From contig JAQJVL010000289.1 of the NCBI GenBank assembly GCA_035578905.1, forward strand, positions 686,760 through 750,759: DNA of 64,000 nt, given 5' to 3'. Of this stretch, positions 11,691 through 21,927 are shown one piece after another; positions within the stretch are counted from its first letter, which is position 1; each line of letters starts with the position of its first letter. Source of the stretch: Stictocephala bisonia (Eukaryota; Arthropoda; Insecta; Hemiptera; Membracidae). The notes below the pieces were generated by a model. It was not told the DNA's origin and ran no database searches. It was given only the letters and a program-made list of their open reading frames with translations. The translations under genes and the position numbers were made by a program.

Positions 11691-12857
11691 ATTGCAGTGA
11701 GATAACGAGAAGCAATTCTCTATAATCAATTTGGTTTGCACTGGCTTAACGTACTATTGAGTCACACATAGTCAAAACACCTCCCAAAGTAATAAAGTTG
11801 CAATGAGATAACGAGAAGCAATTCTCTATAATCAATTTGGTTTGCACTAGCTTAACGTACTATTGAGTCACACATAGTCAAAACAGCTCCCAAAGTAATA
11901 AAGTTGCAATGAGATAACGAGAAGCAATTCTCTATAATTATTTTGGTTTGCACTGGCTTAACGTACTATTGAGTCACACATAGTCAAAACAGCTCCCAAG
12001 GTAATAAAGTTGCAATGAGATAACGAGAAGCAATTCTCTATAATCAATTTGGTTTGCACTGGCTTAACGTACTATTGAGTCACACATAGTCAAAACAGCT
12101 CCCAAGGTAATAAAGTTTCAATGAGATAACGAGAAGCAATTCTCTATAATCAATTTGGTTTGCACTGGCTTAACGTACTATTGAATCACACATAATCAAA
12201 ACAGCTTCCAAGGTAATAAAGTTGCAATGAGATAACGAGAAGCAATTCTCTATAATCAATTTGGTTTGCACTGGCTTAACGTACTATTGAGTCACACATA
12301 GTCAAAACAGCTCCCAAGGTAATAAAGTTGCAATGAGATAACGAGAAGCAATTCTCTATAATCAATTTGGTTTGCACTAGCTTAACGTACTATTGAGTCA
12401 CACATAGTCAAAACAGCTCCCAAGGTAATAAAGTTGCAATGAGATAACGAGAAGCAATTCTCTATAATCAATTTGGTTTGCACTGGCTTAACGTACTATT
12501 GAGTCACACATAGTCAAAACAGCTCCCAAGGTAATAAAGTTGCAATGAGATAACGAGAAGCAATTCTCTATAACCAATTTGGTTTGCACTGGCTTAACGT
12601 ACTATTGAATCACACATAATCAAAACAGCTCCCAAGGTAATAAAGTTGCAATGAGATAACGAGAAGCAATTCTCTATAATCAATTTGGTTTGCACTGGCT
12701 TAACGTACTATTGAATCACACATAATCAAAACAGCTCCCAAGGTAATAAAGTTGCAATGAGATAACGAGAAGCAATTCTCTATAATCAATTTGGTTTGCA
12801 CTGGCTTAACGTACTATTGAGTCACACATAGTCAAAACAGCTCCCAAGGTAGTAAAA
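11691..12857 (+). repeat. 106-bp satellite, 11 tandem copies
   Basis: Copies start at 11694, 11800, 11906, 12012, 12118, 12224, 12330, 12436, 12542, 12648 and 12754, an exact 106-bp spacing. The consensus includes GAGATAACGAGAAGCAATTC, then GGTTTGCACTGGCTTAACG and TGAGTCACACATAGTCA. Divergence between copies is only a few bases, so amplification or homogenisation was recent. TGAGTCA is an AP-1 consensus. In copies 5, 9 and 10 it is changed to TGAATCA together with a second change, ATAATCA for ATAGTCA. Copies 2 and 7 share CACTAGC for CACTGGC. Confidence 0.95.
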
Positions 12858-13378
12858 TTACTAAAAAGCTGTAGTTTACTACATAAAAACGATACTTAAA
12901 AGATGAACCCAGAATTTACTTAAAATGGGTTTTGGTTCTTAGATTAACTTTTACTTTGTTAAAGTGTCTTATGCAAGACATTTTTCCATAGAAATAATTC
13001 GAAAACCTAACAAACACCGTATAAAAATAAATTTATTTATACAATAGATTGCATTCTTTCAACTACGATTAAAAACTAAATTTATGAAACGTACCTTATT
13101 TCATTATGTTTCTTAAATTCTTTTTAATATAGATAGTATGTTAGATATTATTAATATAAAGATGGTTGTACAATGTAATCATAAAAGTTACCACAACAAT
13201 TAAACATTTAAGAAACGTATTTAAAATTAAAAACTTGTAAATATAATTTATGTTGTTAAATATCCTCTCATTGACATTCTGTATTGACCGTTATAATTTT
13301 AAAAACGTAATTTATGCTTTTTAACCAGTGATAAAAATGAAATTTACCATCTGAAGTAAACTAATCTAAACTGTCTGG

Positions 13379-13644
13379 CGACCAATACGGAGGGAGACGC
13401 CGAGAGTAAACCATTTGATCTCCACCTTATATATACCATTGGACATGTTCTGTTTTAGGGGATGGTTGTGAACAACAATGCTAGTATAGGAACAATAGTC
13501 GCCAACCATACATTGGTGCTTCAGTCCGTCAGTCGGAACAGTTCAGGGCTGTACTCCTGTGTGGCAACCAATACGGAGGGAGACACCGAGAGTAAACCAT
13601 TTGATCTCCACCTTATATATACCATTGGACATGTTCTGTTTTAG
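13379..13644 (+). pseudogene. Tandem duplicates of exon D (one full, one partial)
   Basis: Exon D and the sequence after it have been tandemly duplicated with a 186-bp period. ACCAATACGG occurs at 13381, 13567 and 13753. Copy 2 (13459-13644) has the acceptor TTCTGTTTTAG and the same Ig4 codons, differing at only a few bases from the true exon. However, where exon D has the donor AAAT|GTAAGA, copy 2 reads ATAT|ATACCA, so the GT is gone. Its frame runs on to a TAG that is itself the acceptor of copy 3. The partial copy 1 (about 13379-13458) keeps only the 3' part of the exon. Copy 2 is probably not spliced as an exon, or only through a weak distal donor. Confidence 0.8.
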
Positions 13645-13804
13645 GGGATGGTTGTGAACAACAATGCTAGTATAGGAACAATAGTCGCCAACCATACATT
13701 GGTGCTTCAGTCTGTCAGTCGGAACAGTTCAGGGCTGTACTCCTGTGTGGCAACCAATACGGAGGGAGACGCCGAGAGTAAACCCTTTGATCTCAACGTT
13801 AAAT
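13645..13804 (+). CDS. Side-like receptor, exon D: second half of fourth Ig domain
   Basis: Acceptor TTCTGTTTTAG at 13644 in phase 0, donor GTTAAAT|GTAAGA at 13805 (phase 1). The translation contains GMVVNNNASIGTIVANHT, LVLQSVSRNSSGLYSCVA and TNTEGDAESKPFDLNVK. LVLQSV.R...G.Y.C...N.EGD.ES..F.L.VK is typical of Side Ig4 and supplies its F-strand cysteine. NAS, NHT and NSS are potential N-glycosylation sites. Of three tandem copies of this sequence only this one has an intact donor, so I take it as the functional exon. RNA evidence could show otherwise for the copy at 13459. Confidence 0.9.
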
Positions 13805-14719
13805 GTAAGATCATAACTCTCCCTTGTGTAGCTGTAAAGTCCTAGAAATCAATAGTATTATTATTGAGTGAAGAAATAATTATAATTTTGCTCATATTTC
13901 TGGAGCAGTTATATGGCTATATGAATTAAATATCTTGGCTAGCATAAAAGCTTTTTTTTAGTTTATACTATTAAAAACATCCTTAATGGGTTTAGGTTTG
14001 TTTATTTTACCATAAACTGAGTTTAAATTGGTCAGTTTGACTAATATCAGCATCAAAGCCAAAGGTTCTTACTTTAATCGCAATCAGGATTGTACACATT
14101 TTTTAAACGGATCAGCTGATAACTACTTGATGTTTATTTGTCAGCGCACTATTTATTAAAGACACTTTTAAAGGACTCCCTCGTTGCCTTATTTTGCAGC
14201 AATGATTACATTTGCTAATCTACACTTATTACGTCAATTTAAAATCCATATATTTACAATTAGTGTTTTAAGACTAGATAAATAATATTTTATGCATTTA
14301 TTGCTATCAATTTTAATTAAATAATTTAGGAAAATAGTTTAAATTTATAATATGTGCAATACGTTCAAAAATGTCTTTTCATAACACTCTGTAATCACTG
14401 AAGTGTATTAACAGGTAACCATTAATTCATAAATATTGTGTCATTTATTACACGTGCTATTACAGTCGAGCCTAGACAGTATATTTTATTGATAGTTGTT
14501 ATTAATGTTAAGCCTAAACGGTATCTTTTATTGGCATGTAATATTACAGATGAGCCTAAATGGTATCTTTTGATCGATAATTGTTATAAATTTCGAGCCT
14601 AAAAGATGTCTTTTATCGACACATGCTATTGTAGTGGAGCCTGAATGGTATATTTTATTAATATTTGCTACTAATGCGGAGCCTAAATTGGTATCTTATA
14701 TCGACACGTGCTATTTTAG
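13805..14719 (+). other. Intron (phase 1) ending in a tandem repeat
   Basis: AT-rich, with no exon. The last 260 bases are a 42-bp tandem repeat (listed separately) which forms the acceptor region of the next exon. The acceptor used in the gene model is GCTATTTTAG at 14719. Confidence 0.65.
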
Positions 14720-14730
14720 TCGAGCCTGAA
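14455..14730 (+). repeat. 42-bp tandem repeat running into exon E
   Basis: GAGCCT (once AAGCCT) recurs at 14468, 14510, 14552, 14595, 14637, 14679 and 14722, a 42-43 bp period. Typical units read GCTATTNNAGTCGAGCCTNA followed by ATGGTATCTTTTAT. The last unit supplies both the acceptor (CTATTTTAG) and the first bases of exon E (TCGAGCCTGAATG). Several upstream units retain an acceptor-like AG at the same place, for example ATTACAG at 14465 and ATTGTAG at 14634. Confidence 0.85.
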
Positions 14731-15016
14731 TGCCTGTCGAGTCAACAACGAGTGTACGGAGCTGCCAGGATGGAAGAGATCTCAATATCATGTGAGGTGG
14801 AGGCTAATCCCCCCGCTGCTTGGTTCCACTGGAGTTTCAACAATTCAGCCGTGCGTGCCCGAGGGGTCGATTCCTTCCAGAGTGTGGGAGGAGGAGGCCG
14901 CAGTGTGGCCAGGTACACGCCTCTCTCGGACGGTGACTACGGCACCCTCTTGTGCTGGGGGAGGAATGAGCTCGGCTCCCAGTACCTACCATGTGTCTTC
15001 CACATCGTTCCAGCTG
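14720..15016 (+). CDS. Side-like receptor, exon E: complete fifth Ig domain
   Basis: One exon encodes all of Ig5. Acceptor at 14719 (phase 1), donor CAGCTG|GTAACT at 15017 (phase 1). The translation begins EPECLSSQQRVYGAARMEE and has ISISCEVEANPPAAWFHWSF (B-strand cysteine, core tryptophan). It continues YTPLSDGDYGTLLCWGRN (F-strand cysteine) and ends PCVFHIVPAG. C....Q.VYG.AR......C.V.ANP....F.WSFNN, DYGT..CW..N..G and PC.FHI..AG are hallmarks of the Side Ig5 domain. The first 11 bases lie in a tandem repeat, so the precise acceptor could be shifted, but phase and homology pattern favour 14720. Confidence 0.93.
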
Positions 15017-18000
15017 GTAACTATTATTCTTAATATACTCTTATTCAAGGTAACCATTATAACAGAGAAAAAAGAAACAGAGGTAACTTCTCATGGTCAC
15101 TGTAAACACCTGAGTGGTAGTTATAAATTGCTTACAAATTATTTACATTTATCTTATATAAATTATCTTTATACATATTTATTAATAATCACTAGGTTTA
15201 TCCTTGAGAATTTGTGGAAAATAATGGAGGGACTTACAAGGTGCTGGCCCTGCCATCGCATGGCAAGCTGGAAAAATAACTTTTCGACTCATTAACTTGA
15301 CACCCATTCATTGTACTTTTGGATGATACCTCTGTTTATTTCTTCTCTGTGATATTAGTTATTGTATTTGCTGTATTACCTATTTGCTTGAACCTCGTCG
15401 TGCCTATGGTAAACGTGGTGAATGTTATTGATGAAACCAGAACATAGAACATATTTTGGAATGCTAGTACACACTGTACACCATATAATTAAACTGTACC
15501 AGTATACGATTATAAGAGCTATATCGACGATTTTTTAACTAACTATCAAGATGATTATTTGATATTTATAAAAGATGCAGCCTTATAAATAACTAGGAAT
15601 ATTGTTTAACTGTAATATTACAAAATTACATTCCAAATATATCATTATTGTAAATTTTACATTTTTGTAAATGTAACAATATGAAAAATCAGGTAATTTA
15701 GGTAAAAGGGTAAGTTTAGCAATCTTCAACTATGCAATAAAGTTTATTTACTTATCGGAATAATTATACTTATGTACGAACTGTAAATGTTATACACTAT
15801 ATTATTGTGATAATTAAATGGTAGCTTACAATTTTAGTGTGATCATAGAAAATTGTGGATCAACCATAAATTGTAATAATAATAATAAATCCTGTATTGC
15901 ATGGACAATATAAAAAATATTGTATCGCAAACGTCAGTATTAAAATTAATTAACCTAAGGCTTTAATTTAAACAATCATTCATAACAATAAATACACACA
16001 AACATACATACAAGGAGGGCATTTACACAAATCTACCTATAGTGTTTGAAACTCCCACAAAAGTCAACGGGATGTGTCTAGCCAATTACGTTGGTCTCCC
16101 AGTCGTATGCTAGGAACTCTCCGATTCTGTAAAAAGCCTGGGACAACAGTATGTCTCTCAAGCGGGTCTTAAATATTTTTGAATTTGGAGCAATTTTAAT
16201 TTCTTTAGGTAAGCTGTTAATTAATTTGACACCCACCTGCGAGGGCAGGTGTTGATAGACTATCGTTCTGTGTTGCCCAGTACGGTAGTCATCTCTGCCT
16301 CTAGTATTATAATTATGTAAGTCACTGCCCCTTATCAGGTTGCATTTGGACATAAAATATAAAATTGTTTCTAGAATATACAAGCAAGGCAGAGTCAACA
16401 GCTTGAGTTGTTTGAACATTGGTTTGTACGACTCTCTGCTCATTAAATTTGCAATAATTCGGACTGCCTTCTTTTGTAGTCTAAACACTCTCAAGAATTC
16501 ACTATATACACCACCTCCCCAAATCACCAGTCCATAGGAAAGGTGAGGGTAAATGAGACCATAATATGCCGTCATCAGTACCTGAATAGGGCAGTATTTA
16601 GAGAGCATCCTCAGTACATAAATGCCTGAGGACAACTTAGAGCATACACTATTAATATGGTCATTCCATGTCAAACCTCTGTCGAGGTATATTCCAAGGA
16701 ATTTAGTGAACTCCACTTCTTCTAGCACAGAGTCCGCCAGTAACACTGAGGGGCTACTTCCGAAATCAATGGGCCTCAAACAAAAGTTGATGACCTGTGA
16801 TTTTGTTGAATTTGTTTTAAGGTTCAGCATATTAAGATGCTGAGCACAACTGTTCAAATCACGGTAAACGTTTAATTATAGATTTTCTTTACAGTTTTCA
16901 CTAAAGCAAAGAGTCGTGTCATCGGCATATTGGACGAGTTGACCATGCTGCTGTAATACATATTGATTCTATTGTCCATTAAATATACTTTTATGATGTT
17001 TGCCCTTTTTATTTATTAAATAAATTTGAATTAATGAATTACCTTGTAATCTATAAACAGCATTTATTACCATAACCATAAAATTTTTATAGGCAATTAA
17101 ATACGGTTTATATGTTATTACATTTTAACATAATATTTCATAATGTACATATAGAAAAAAACATATGTGACATTTTCTTACACGGTTTAAAAAATGAATG
17201 TGAATTGCTCTATGAGAAACGAAAATTGGATTTTCCAAAACCTAAATTACTTTGTTAGTTTCCATAGTAATACATTTTTAAACACGATTAATTTGCATTG
17301 TAAAAAATGCGACACTCAAATTAGAGAATCCGCCAACATCATTTGGTAAAACAAAATGATCATCCACCAGAGTAAAGTTCCCTCTATTCGTGTGAAAGTC
17401 TTTTTAGTACACGACAAAAGTGACAAAACAACATGTCACGTTGGGTCCATTTTGTCATGTTGACATCATTACTGGGCTGTTCATTACCACTCGTGAAGTT
17501 TCCCCAGAAAGGCAAAGTTTAATTAACAATTTTTGCTAGCTAAAAGTTAACTGGACTGACTACTTTTATCTGATTTTATTCCTGCCTTTTGAACCAAAAA
17601 ACGTATAATATAAGTCAAATTATTTATTTGTACTTAAACTGCTTCGTTCTTTTTATCTTATCTAACTTCCATGTTACCAGAAAACGTGGAACGTGCAAAA
17701 TCCAGAAAGCCCTATTAGTACGTCAGAGTTTAGATAACATTTTTTAGTGAAATTACAACAATATGTACAATATTAAAGTAGAAGGAGAGTGTCGTTTTTG
17801 ATTACCACCCGAACCAACGTGTTATAGAGTTTTATTTACTTTTTTCATAGTTTGAATTATTTGTTCTAATGTATATGAAACTAAATCCAGCATTGTGGCC
17901 AAATGTATTTAGCTGCCCACAAAACTAAAATTATTTTATATAAAAATACACCAATGGAAAGTAATCAAATTTATAATCTAACTTAAACTTGAGCATGAAT

Positions 18001-18363
18001 CGGCACACGTGTATTAGAGAAAGCATCGAGGCATGACACTCATGCGCATCAGATAAGAATAAGGCACTGCTGATTCTGTTGATACTGTTAGAAGTTTTCC
18101 TTTCCTCCTAAACAGCTGAAACACCTAAGTCGAAATGGTGGTTATTGCTATAGAAAATTGTTTGAGTTTTTTTTTACAACTGAAGAACTTGACCCAACTT
18201 ATCTTAAACTCTGGTTTAAATAACTTGTATTGAAATAGTTAACTTAAATTAATATTCCTTTTAATTAACATTAACTACCTGGAAATTGATTAAATGTGTA
18301 CTATACAATACTAAAGTGGTTTTTAGTTGTCATCACCTCAATGACAAGGTGACCTTTTTACAG
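15017..18363 (+). other. Intron (phase 1) hosting a LINE fragment
   Basis: Runs from the donor at 15017 to the acceptor CTTTTTACAG at 18363. A minus-strand LINE fragment occupies about 15878-16975. The rest (15017-15877 and 16976-18363) is AT-rich and has no recognisable feature. Confidence 0.65.
15878..16975 (-). mobile_element. 5'-truncated non-LTR retrotransposon (CR1/jockey group)
   Basis: On the minus strand the sequence encodes the end of the reverse transcriptase. The catalytic YADDTTLCF is near 16920-16945, then an in-frame TAA (about 16878), then 259 open codons (16078-16857) covering the thumb and C-terminal region: FTKFLGIYLDRGLTWNDHI, YGLIYPHLSYGLVIWGG, LQKKAVRIIANL and FKTRLRDILLSQAFY. 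The endonuclease and the first RT motifs are absent, as expected for a 5'-truncated insertion. The 3' end on the minus strand is a short TTATTA tail (15878-15895). It is a dead copy because of the truncation and the stop. Confidence 0.9.
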
Positions 18364-18476
18364 GCAAACCAGATCCACCTTACAACTGCAGTGTTACAAG
18401 TGTCAGCGTCAGTTCCGCCAACGTTTCCTGTGAACGAGGGTTCGATGGAGGTTTGCCACAGGAATTCCAAGCAGAG
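18364..18476 (+). CDS. Side-like receptor, exon F: first half of FN3 domain
   Basis: Acceptor TTTTTACAG at 18363 (phase 1, giving Gly with the G from exon E), donor CAGAG|GTTAAA at 18477 (phase 0). The translation reads GKPDPPYNCSVTSVSVSSAN, then VSCERGFDGGLPQEFQAE. GKP..P..C.V.N.T...L.V.C..GF.GGLPQ.F..E is the start of the Side fibronectin type III domain just after Ig5. NCS and NVS are potential glycosylation sites. Longer open frames overlapping this stretch are in other frames and not coding. Confidence 0.9.
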
Positions 18477-20480
18477 GTTAAAACTAAACATAAATATATT
18501 TATAGATACAATTAATTTCAAAACAATACTCATTATTCTACTGCTAACTAAATGGTATGGATGTAGGTAGTGCTAGATTTCACATATAAAAAAGATCTTA
18601 TTATTAAAAATTGGTTTTACCATTCAAGAAAATAGTCTTATACGGTATTACCTGAAGCATAAAAATACATTCTTTTCCACAATGTGATACTATAATAGAT
18701 ATTCAATTAGTTATGGCCTGGAATTAGTAGTAATTAAATAGACCTTTATGCACAAATATTTCGTTGTTGCCAATCTGACAAGTAAAAATCAATGCTACAT
18801 AAAATGCATGCAGTACATTTAGGTTATCATTACCAATAAAACATTTTATCGATATCATGATTTGTCTTGGTACATTAACATAGATTTCTTTGCACAAAAT
18901 TATTTCAGAATTTAATTTGATTTTATCATTAAACGAAACATTGTTTTGGAGAGTTTTGGAGACAATCACATGTTTTTTAATGTTCCTTTTTAACCCTCTC
19001 TCTGTTATGGTTCGTATTACGAACCATTAAAACGGCCGCGCGTATGTTAAGGTTCGTATTACGAACCATTTTGCAGCGCTACGCTAAAATGATTCTCGTG
19101 CGATTACGAAACGTCCGATCGCAATAAGAGTATACTCGTTTTAAAGATCGAAAACAGCACTACATTTTCATATATATACATGCTGTCATTGGTCGAATTT
19201 TAGTTTAGTTGTCTTTGGTCAAAGTATGCGTCAAGTTTAGTATGATCGAGTCAGCTGTCAGTAATGAGGTTTGTTGGAGTTGTTTACATTTCTGTTTGTG
19301 TTTAGTGAAAATGGATCCTAATTTCGCATTGTTTCAATAACATTGTTTATAATAACAATAATAATAACACAAACATTGTTTCAATAAATTACAACACTTT
19401 TGGAGGCCAGTAAGGGTGGGAAGAAAAAGGAAGCTGACAGATGATGACACATCAGACTAAAAGTATCGATGAAAAATAATGTACATAGTTGTGTTTATTT
19501 ACCTAACTTTTTCTCCTTTGATAGTATTGCTAAACATGTGTATATATTTTAAATCTACATTACATTTCTAACATATTGGCTATCTTGAATTTTTCATTTC
19601 TTCAAAAACCATATGTGCTAACTGAGCCAGAACTTATAAAATATAAATTTATAAATATTTTTTTATGTTTACTTCTCAACACCTTCGAAACCAATCAAGA
19701 TAAGGACTCAAAATATATTTCATATTATAGAGCATGTTTTTGTGAATAAAATGGTATACAATAAGTTTTAGTTACTGCTACATTTATATATTATAGTAAT
19801 TTTTATGTAAAACCTTGCAAAATCGTAAAAACAGTGTAACATTTTAGGGTTATTAGTGCAACAGTGGGAGGGTTAAGTGTTTTAACCATAGAGTTTACAT
19901 CTTATTAAAGTTTTTTTTAAACTTTAATAATACATAAGTTCACATTTACTTGTATTCCTAAAGGTTAAAAACTATTTCTCTAAATTAAAGAATTTTTTTG
20001 TGCTTGCAACCTCATTATTTGAGAATAGTCTCTCAATGAATTAGCATATTCCACGTTGGTAGGAATAAAAAAATAGTCAAAGTCAATAAATACAAATGTA
20101 TTAATTTATTAACTTTTAACACTTACTCGTATTTGTTTGTACTACGTACATTTAAAATTCATTGAAGCTATGATCATGTGCCTAATATATTCAATATATT
20201 GACATATGGTATTAAATTTATAATTTGGTGACGATAATCTGTTAATTTTTTAAATATATCAAAAACTAAGTTTTAATAAATTATGACTTTTTCAGTTAGT
20301 ATTGAATTTTGATTGTCCTTTACATTTTTATGAATTTAACTTTACTTGTTTATTAAAAAATGTATTAGAGATTAAGTACAAAATATCAAATATTATGCTG
20401 AACGATTTAGGTAAGCCACATTTACCTCCCACAGACTTGAGGGATTTATTATATTACATTAGCCGTTTACTTTGTCAAAG
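18477..20480 (+). other. Intron (phase 0) with a piggyBac-type insertion
   Basis: The donor is at 18477 and the acceptor TTTGTCAAAG at 20480, the latter weak in pyrimidines. It contains the TTAA-flanked element at 18994-19872. No other feature was recognised in 18477-18989 or 19877-20480. Confidence 0.65.
18994..19872. mobile_element. Non-autonomous piggyBac-type element with TTAA target sites
   Basis: An 879-bp element flanked by TTAA at 18990-18993 and 19873-19876. Termini are CCCTCTCTCTGTT and AACAGTGGGAGGG, near-perfect inverted repeats starting CCC, as in piggyBac. Just inside the left end are two copies of the palindrome GGTTCGTATTACGAACC (19009-19025 and 19051-19067). An ATG-led remnant at 19311 (MDPNFALFQ then stop) and a lysine-rich remnant near 19410-19460 suggest an internal deletion of an autonomous parent, leaving edges of the transposase gene. 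That last point is inference. Confidence 0.8.
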
Positions 20481-20679
20481 GTTCATCAGCGTGGACGGGT
20501 AGTAGCCAATCTCACCAACAGGGACGCCCCGGAGTGGACCCTGGGAGGGCTGGAGGCCGGCACGATGTACGAGATTTCCATCTACGCCAGTAACGGTAAA
20601 GGACCCAGTCCACGAGCAGCCACTGTGACAGTCACCACTCAGGATCCCGGGACTACTTTACTACCCAGTCGTAGTGCAG
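20481..20679 (+). CDS. Side-like receptor, exon G: second half of FN3 and juxtamembrane stalk
   Basis: Enters in phase 0 after exon F and leaves in phase 1 (donor GTGCAG|GTAGAT at 20680). The translation contains VHQRGRVVANLTNRDAPEW, TLGGLEAGTMYEISIYASN and GKGPSPRAATVTVTTQDPG. L.PGT.Y...IYA.N.KG.S....... is the F-G hairpin region of an FN3 domain, as in Side proteins. It ends with a short extracellular stalk (TTLLPSRSA). NLT is a potential glycosylation site. The upstream CAAAG acceptor is the only one that keeps the frame. Confidence 0.9.
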
Positions 20680-21699
20680 GTAGATATGACCAATATATAA
20701 GAAAATGGACAGTTAATTTATAAGTTGAACAAATGAAGGTAATAAACAACAGAATATATTGAATTTTAAATCACTAAACGTATTTTGTTGTCTTGAATCA
20801 ACAGTTGGTCTATGTATTGTTCTTTATTTCTTATATATTAAATTTTCCTTTCAATAGCTAATTTTCAAAATGAAATAAATGTAATTTTTTTAAGAAGAAA
20901 AACTGTAAATTATATGTAATACTTGTTAATATTCAAATTAAAATAATTTATGTGTACCTTTAATGAAGTTTGATTAATAAATGTATTTCTTTAAACCATA
21001 TTCATTAAAACAGAGACCTTCCTTTTTGTGTAAATTATAGCATGATAACGTTTTATAATTATGGCTGACCTTGTTTTTTATTGTTTTATTTAATTTTTAA
21101 GCAAGGTTCCCAATATCCCCTGCAACCCACAGATCTTATCACTAACCAATAATACCAAATATTTGAACCTTCGAGTCTCCCAAGCAGCCTTGATGCCAAA
21201 ACCTGCAACACTACGAAATCGTGCTAAACTGGTGAGTTAATCACAAGGTCAAGAGGGATGCGTTCTTATAAACCTACCTTAACCAATATTGAATTGTTGT
21301 AGAATTTGAATCCTATTTGATGGCATATCTAACCTCTAAATTACGTTCACCAAACTATGAGCAAACAAATACTTGTTGGCTCATTGGCCAAGGCTTAGAA
21401 TTGTAGAGGTTAAGGTCCAAGGTTCGAATCGTCAACTGAGCTAACGGTCAGTATTTCACTCATTGGATGAGATTAACGCACAGGCCGCAGACCCATGTGC
21501 ACTGACGAGTGAAGTTTATAAATGTAAATGTCTTGAGTGAAAATTAATTATGATGTATAATTATTAGACCAATACTGTTCCTTATACTAGTACAGCCATA
21601 ATGCAGAATAGCTACTGTTTGATATTCAATGGTTGATGTCATAGTGAAAAAGTTTATAACAAGAATGTTTTCTGTTTCAAATGTGGTATGTGGTATCAG
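20680..21699 (+). other. Intron (phase 1)
   Basis: Between GTAGAT at 20680 and GTGGTATCAG at 21699. It contains a tRNA-derived SINE at about 21370-21540; otherwise AT-rich without features. Confidence 0.65.
21370..21540 (+). mobile_element. tRNA-derived SINE
   Basis: Shows the split RNA polymerase III promoter of tRNA-related SINEs: A-box-like TTGGCTCATTGGCC at about 21375-21388 and B-box GGTTCGAATC at 21421-21430. AAGGTCCAAGGTTCGAATC closely resembles the minus-strand element at 63640-63757, indicating a family. It is not a functional tRNA, because no acceptor stem pairs and the anticodon arm is disrupted. Confidence 0.7.
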
Positions 21700-21927
21700 A
21701 AGAAGAAGGCCTGCTGCCTCTGGAAGAGCTGGTGCTGCTGGCGGTCGGATCAGCCCTGGGCGTCTTGCTGGTCTCGACGGTAGTTCTAGCACTTATGAGG
21801 CTAAGGAGAAGATCGCCCTCCCCAGCCCACTGCCACGGCAAGAAGCCCACTCCAATCATGGCCACTGAGACCACCCCCTCATCCAACGTTGATGACGACA
21901 GAAACCCCGATGTCATCCCTCAAAATG
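21700..21927 (+). CDS. Side-like receptor, exon H: transmembrane helix and proximal tail
   Basis: Acceptor TATCAG at 21699 (phase 1), donor AAAATG|GTAACT at 21928 (phase 1). The translation has an acidic linker EEEGLLPLEE, the hydrophobic helix LVLLAVGSALGVLLVSTVVL, the basic stop-transfer stretch MRLRRRSPSP, and then a tail containing DDDRNPDVIPQN. A single-pass helix followed by Arg residues and an NPD(V/I)IP motif is typical of Side proteins, so the C-terminal part is cytoplasmic. The exon is strikingly GC-rich compared with its introns. Overlapping frames on both strands are shadows. Confidence 0.93.

Larger units (their letters stand above)
10859..13644 (+). other. Intron (phase 0) containing a satellite and an exon duplicate
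   Basis: Runs from the donor at 10859 to the acceptor TTCTGTTTTAG at 13644. It contains the 106-bp satellite (11691-12857) and one full and one partial duplicate of the next exon (13379-13644). The rest is AT-rich with nothing else recognisable. Confidence 0.65.

Noticed and set aside
11691..12857. CRISPR-like array
   Set aside because: The whole 106-bp unit is repeated with no unique spacers, and the context is a eukaryotic intron.
13459..13644. Copy 2 of exon D as a mutually exclusive exon spliced by a U12 AT-AC intron
   Set aside because: The AT at the former donor (ATACCATT) does not fit the ATATCCTT consensus of AT-AC introns, so donor loss is the simpler reading.
14792..15295. 167-codon open frame overlapping the Ig5 exon
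   Set aside because: A shadow frame of exon E continuing into the intron; only the frame with SCEVEANP and WSFNN matches the Ig domain.
21370..21445. Functional tRNA gene
   Set aside because: Pol III boxes are present but the acceptor and anticodon stems do not pair, which fits a SINE.
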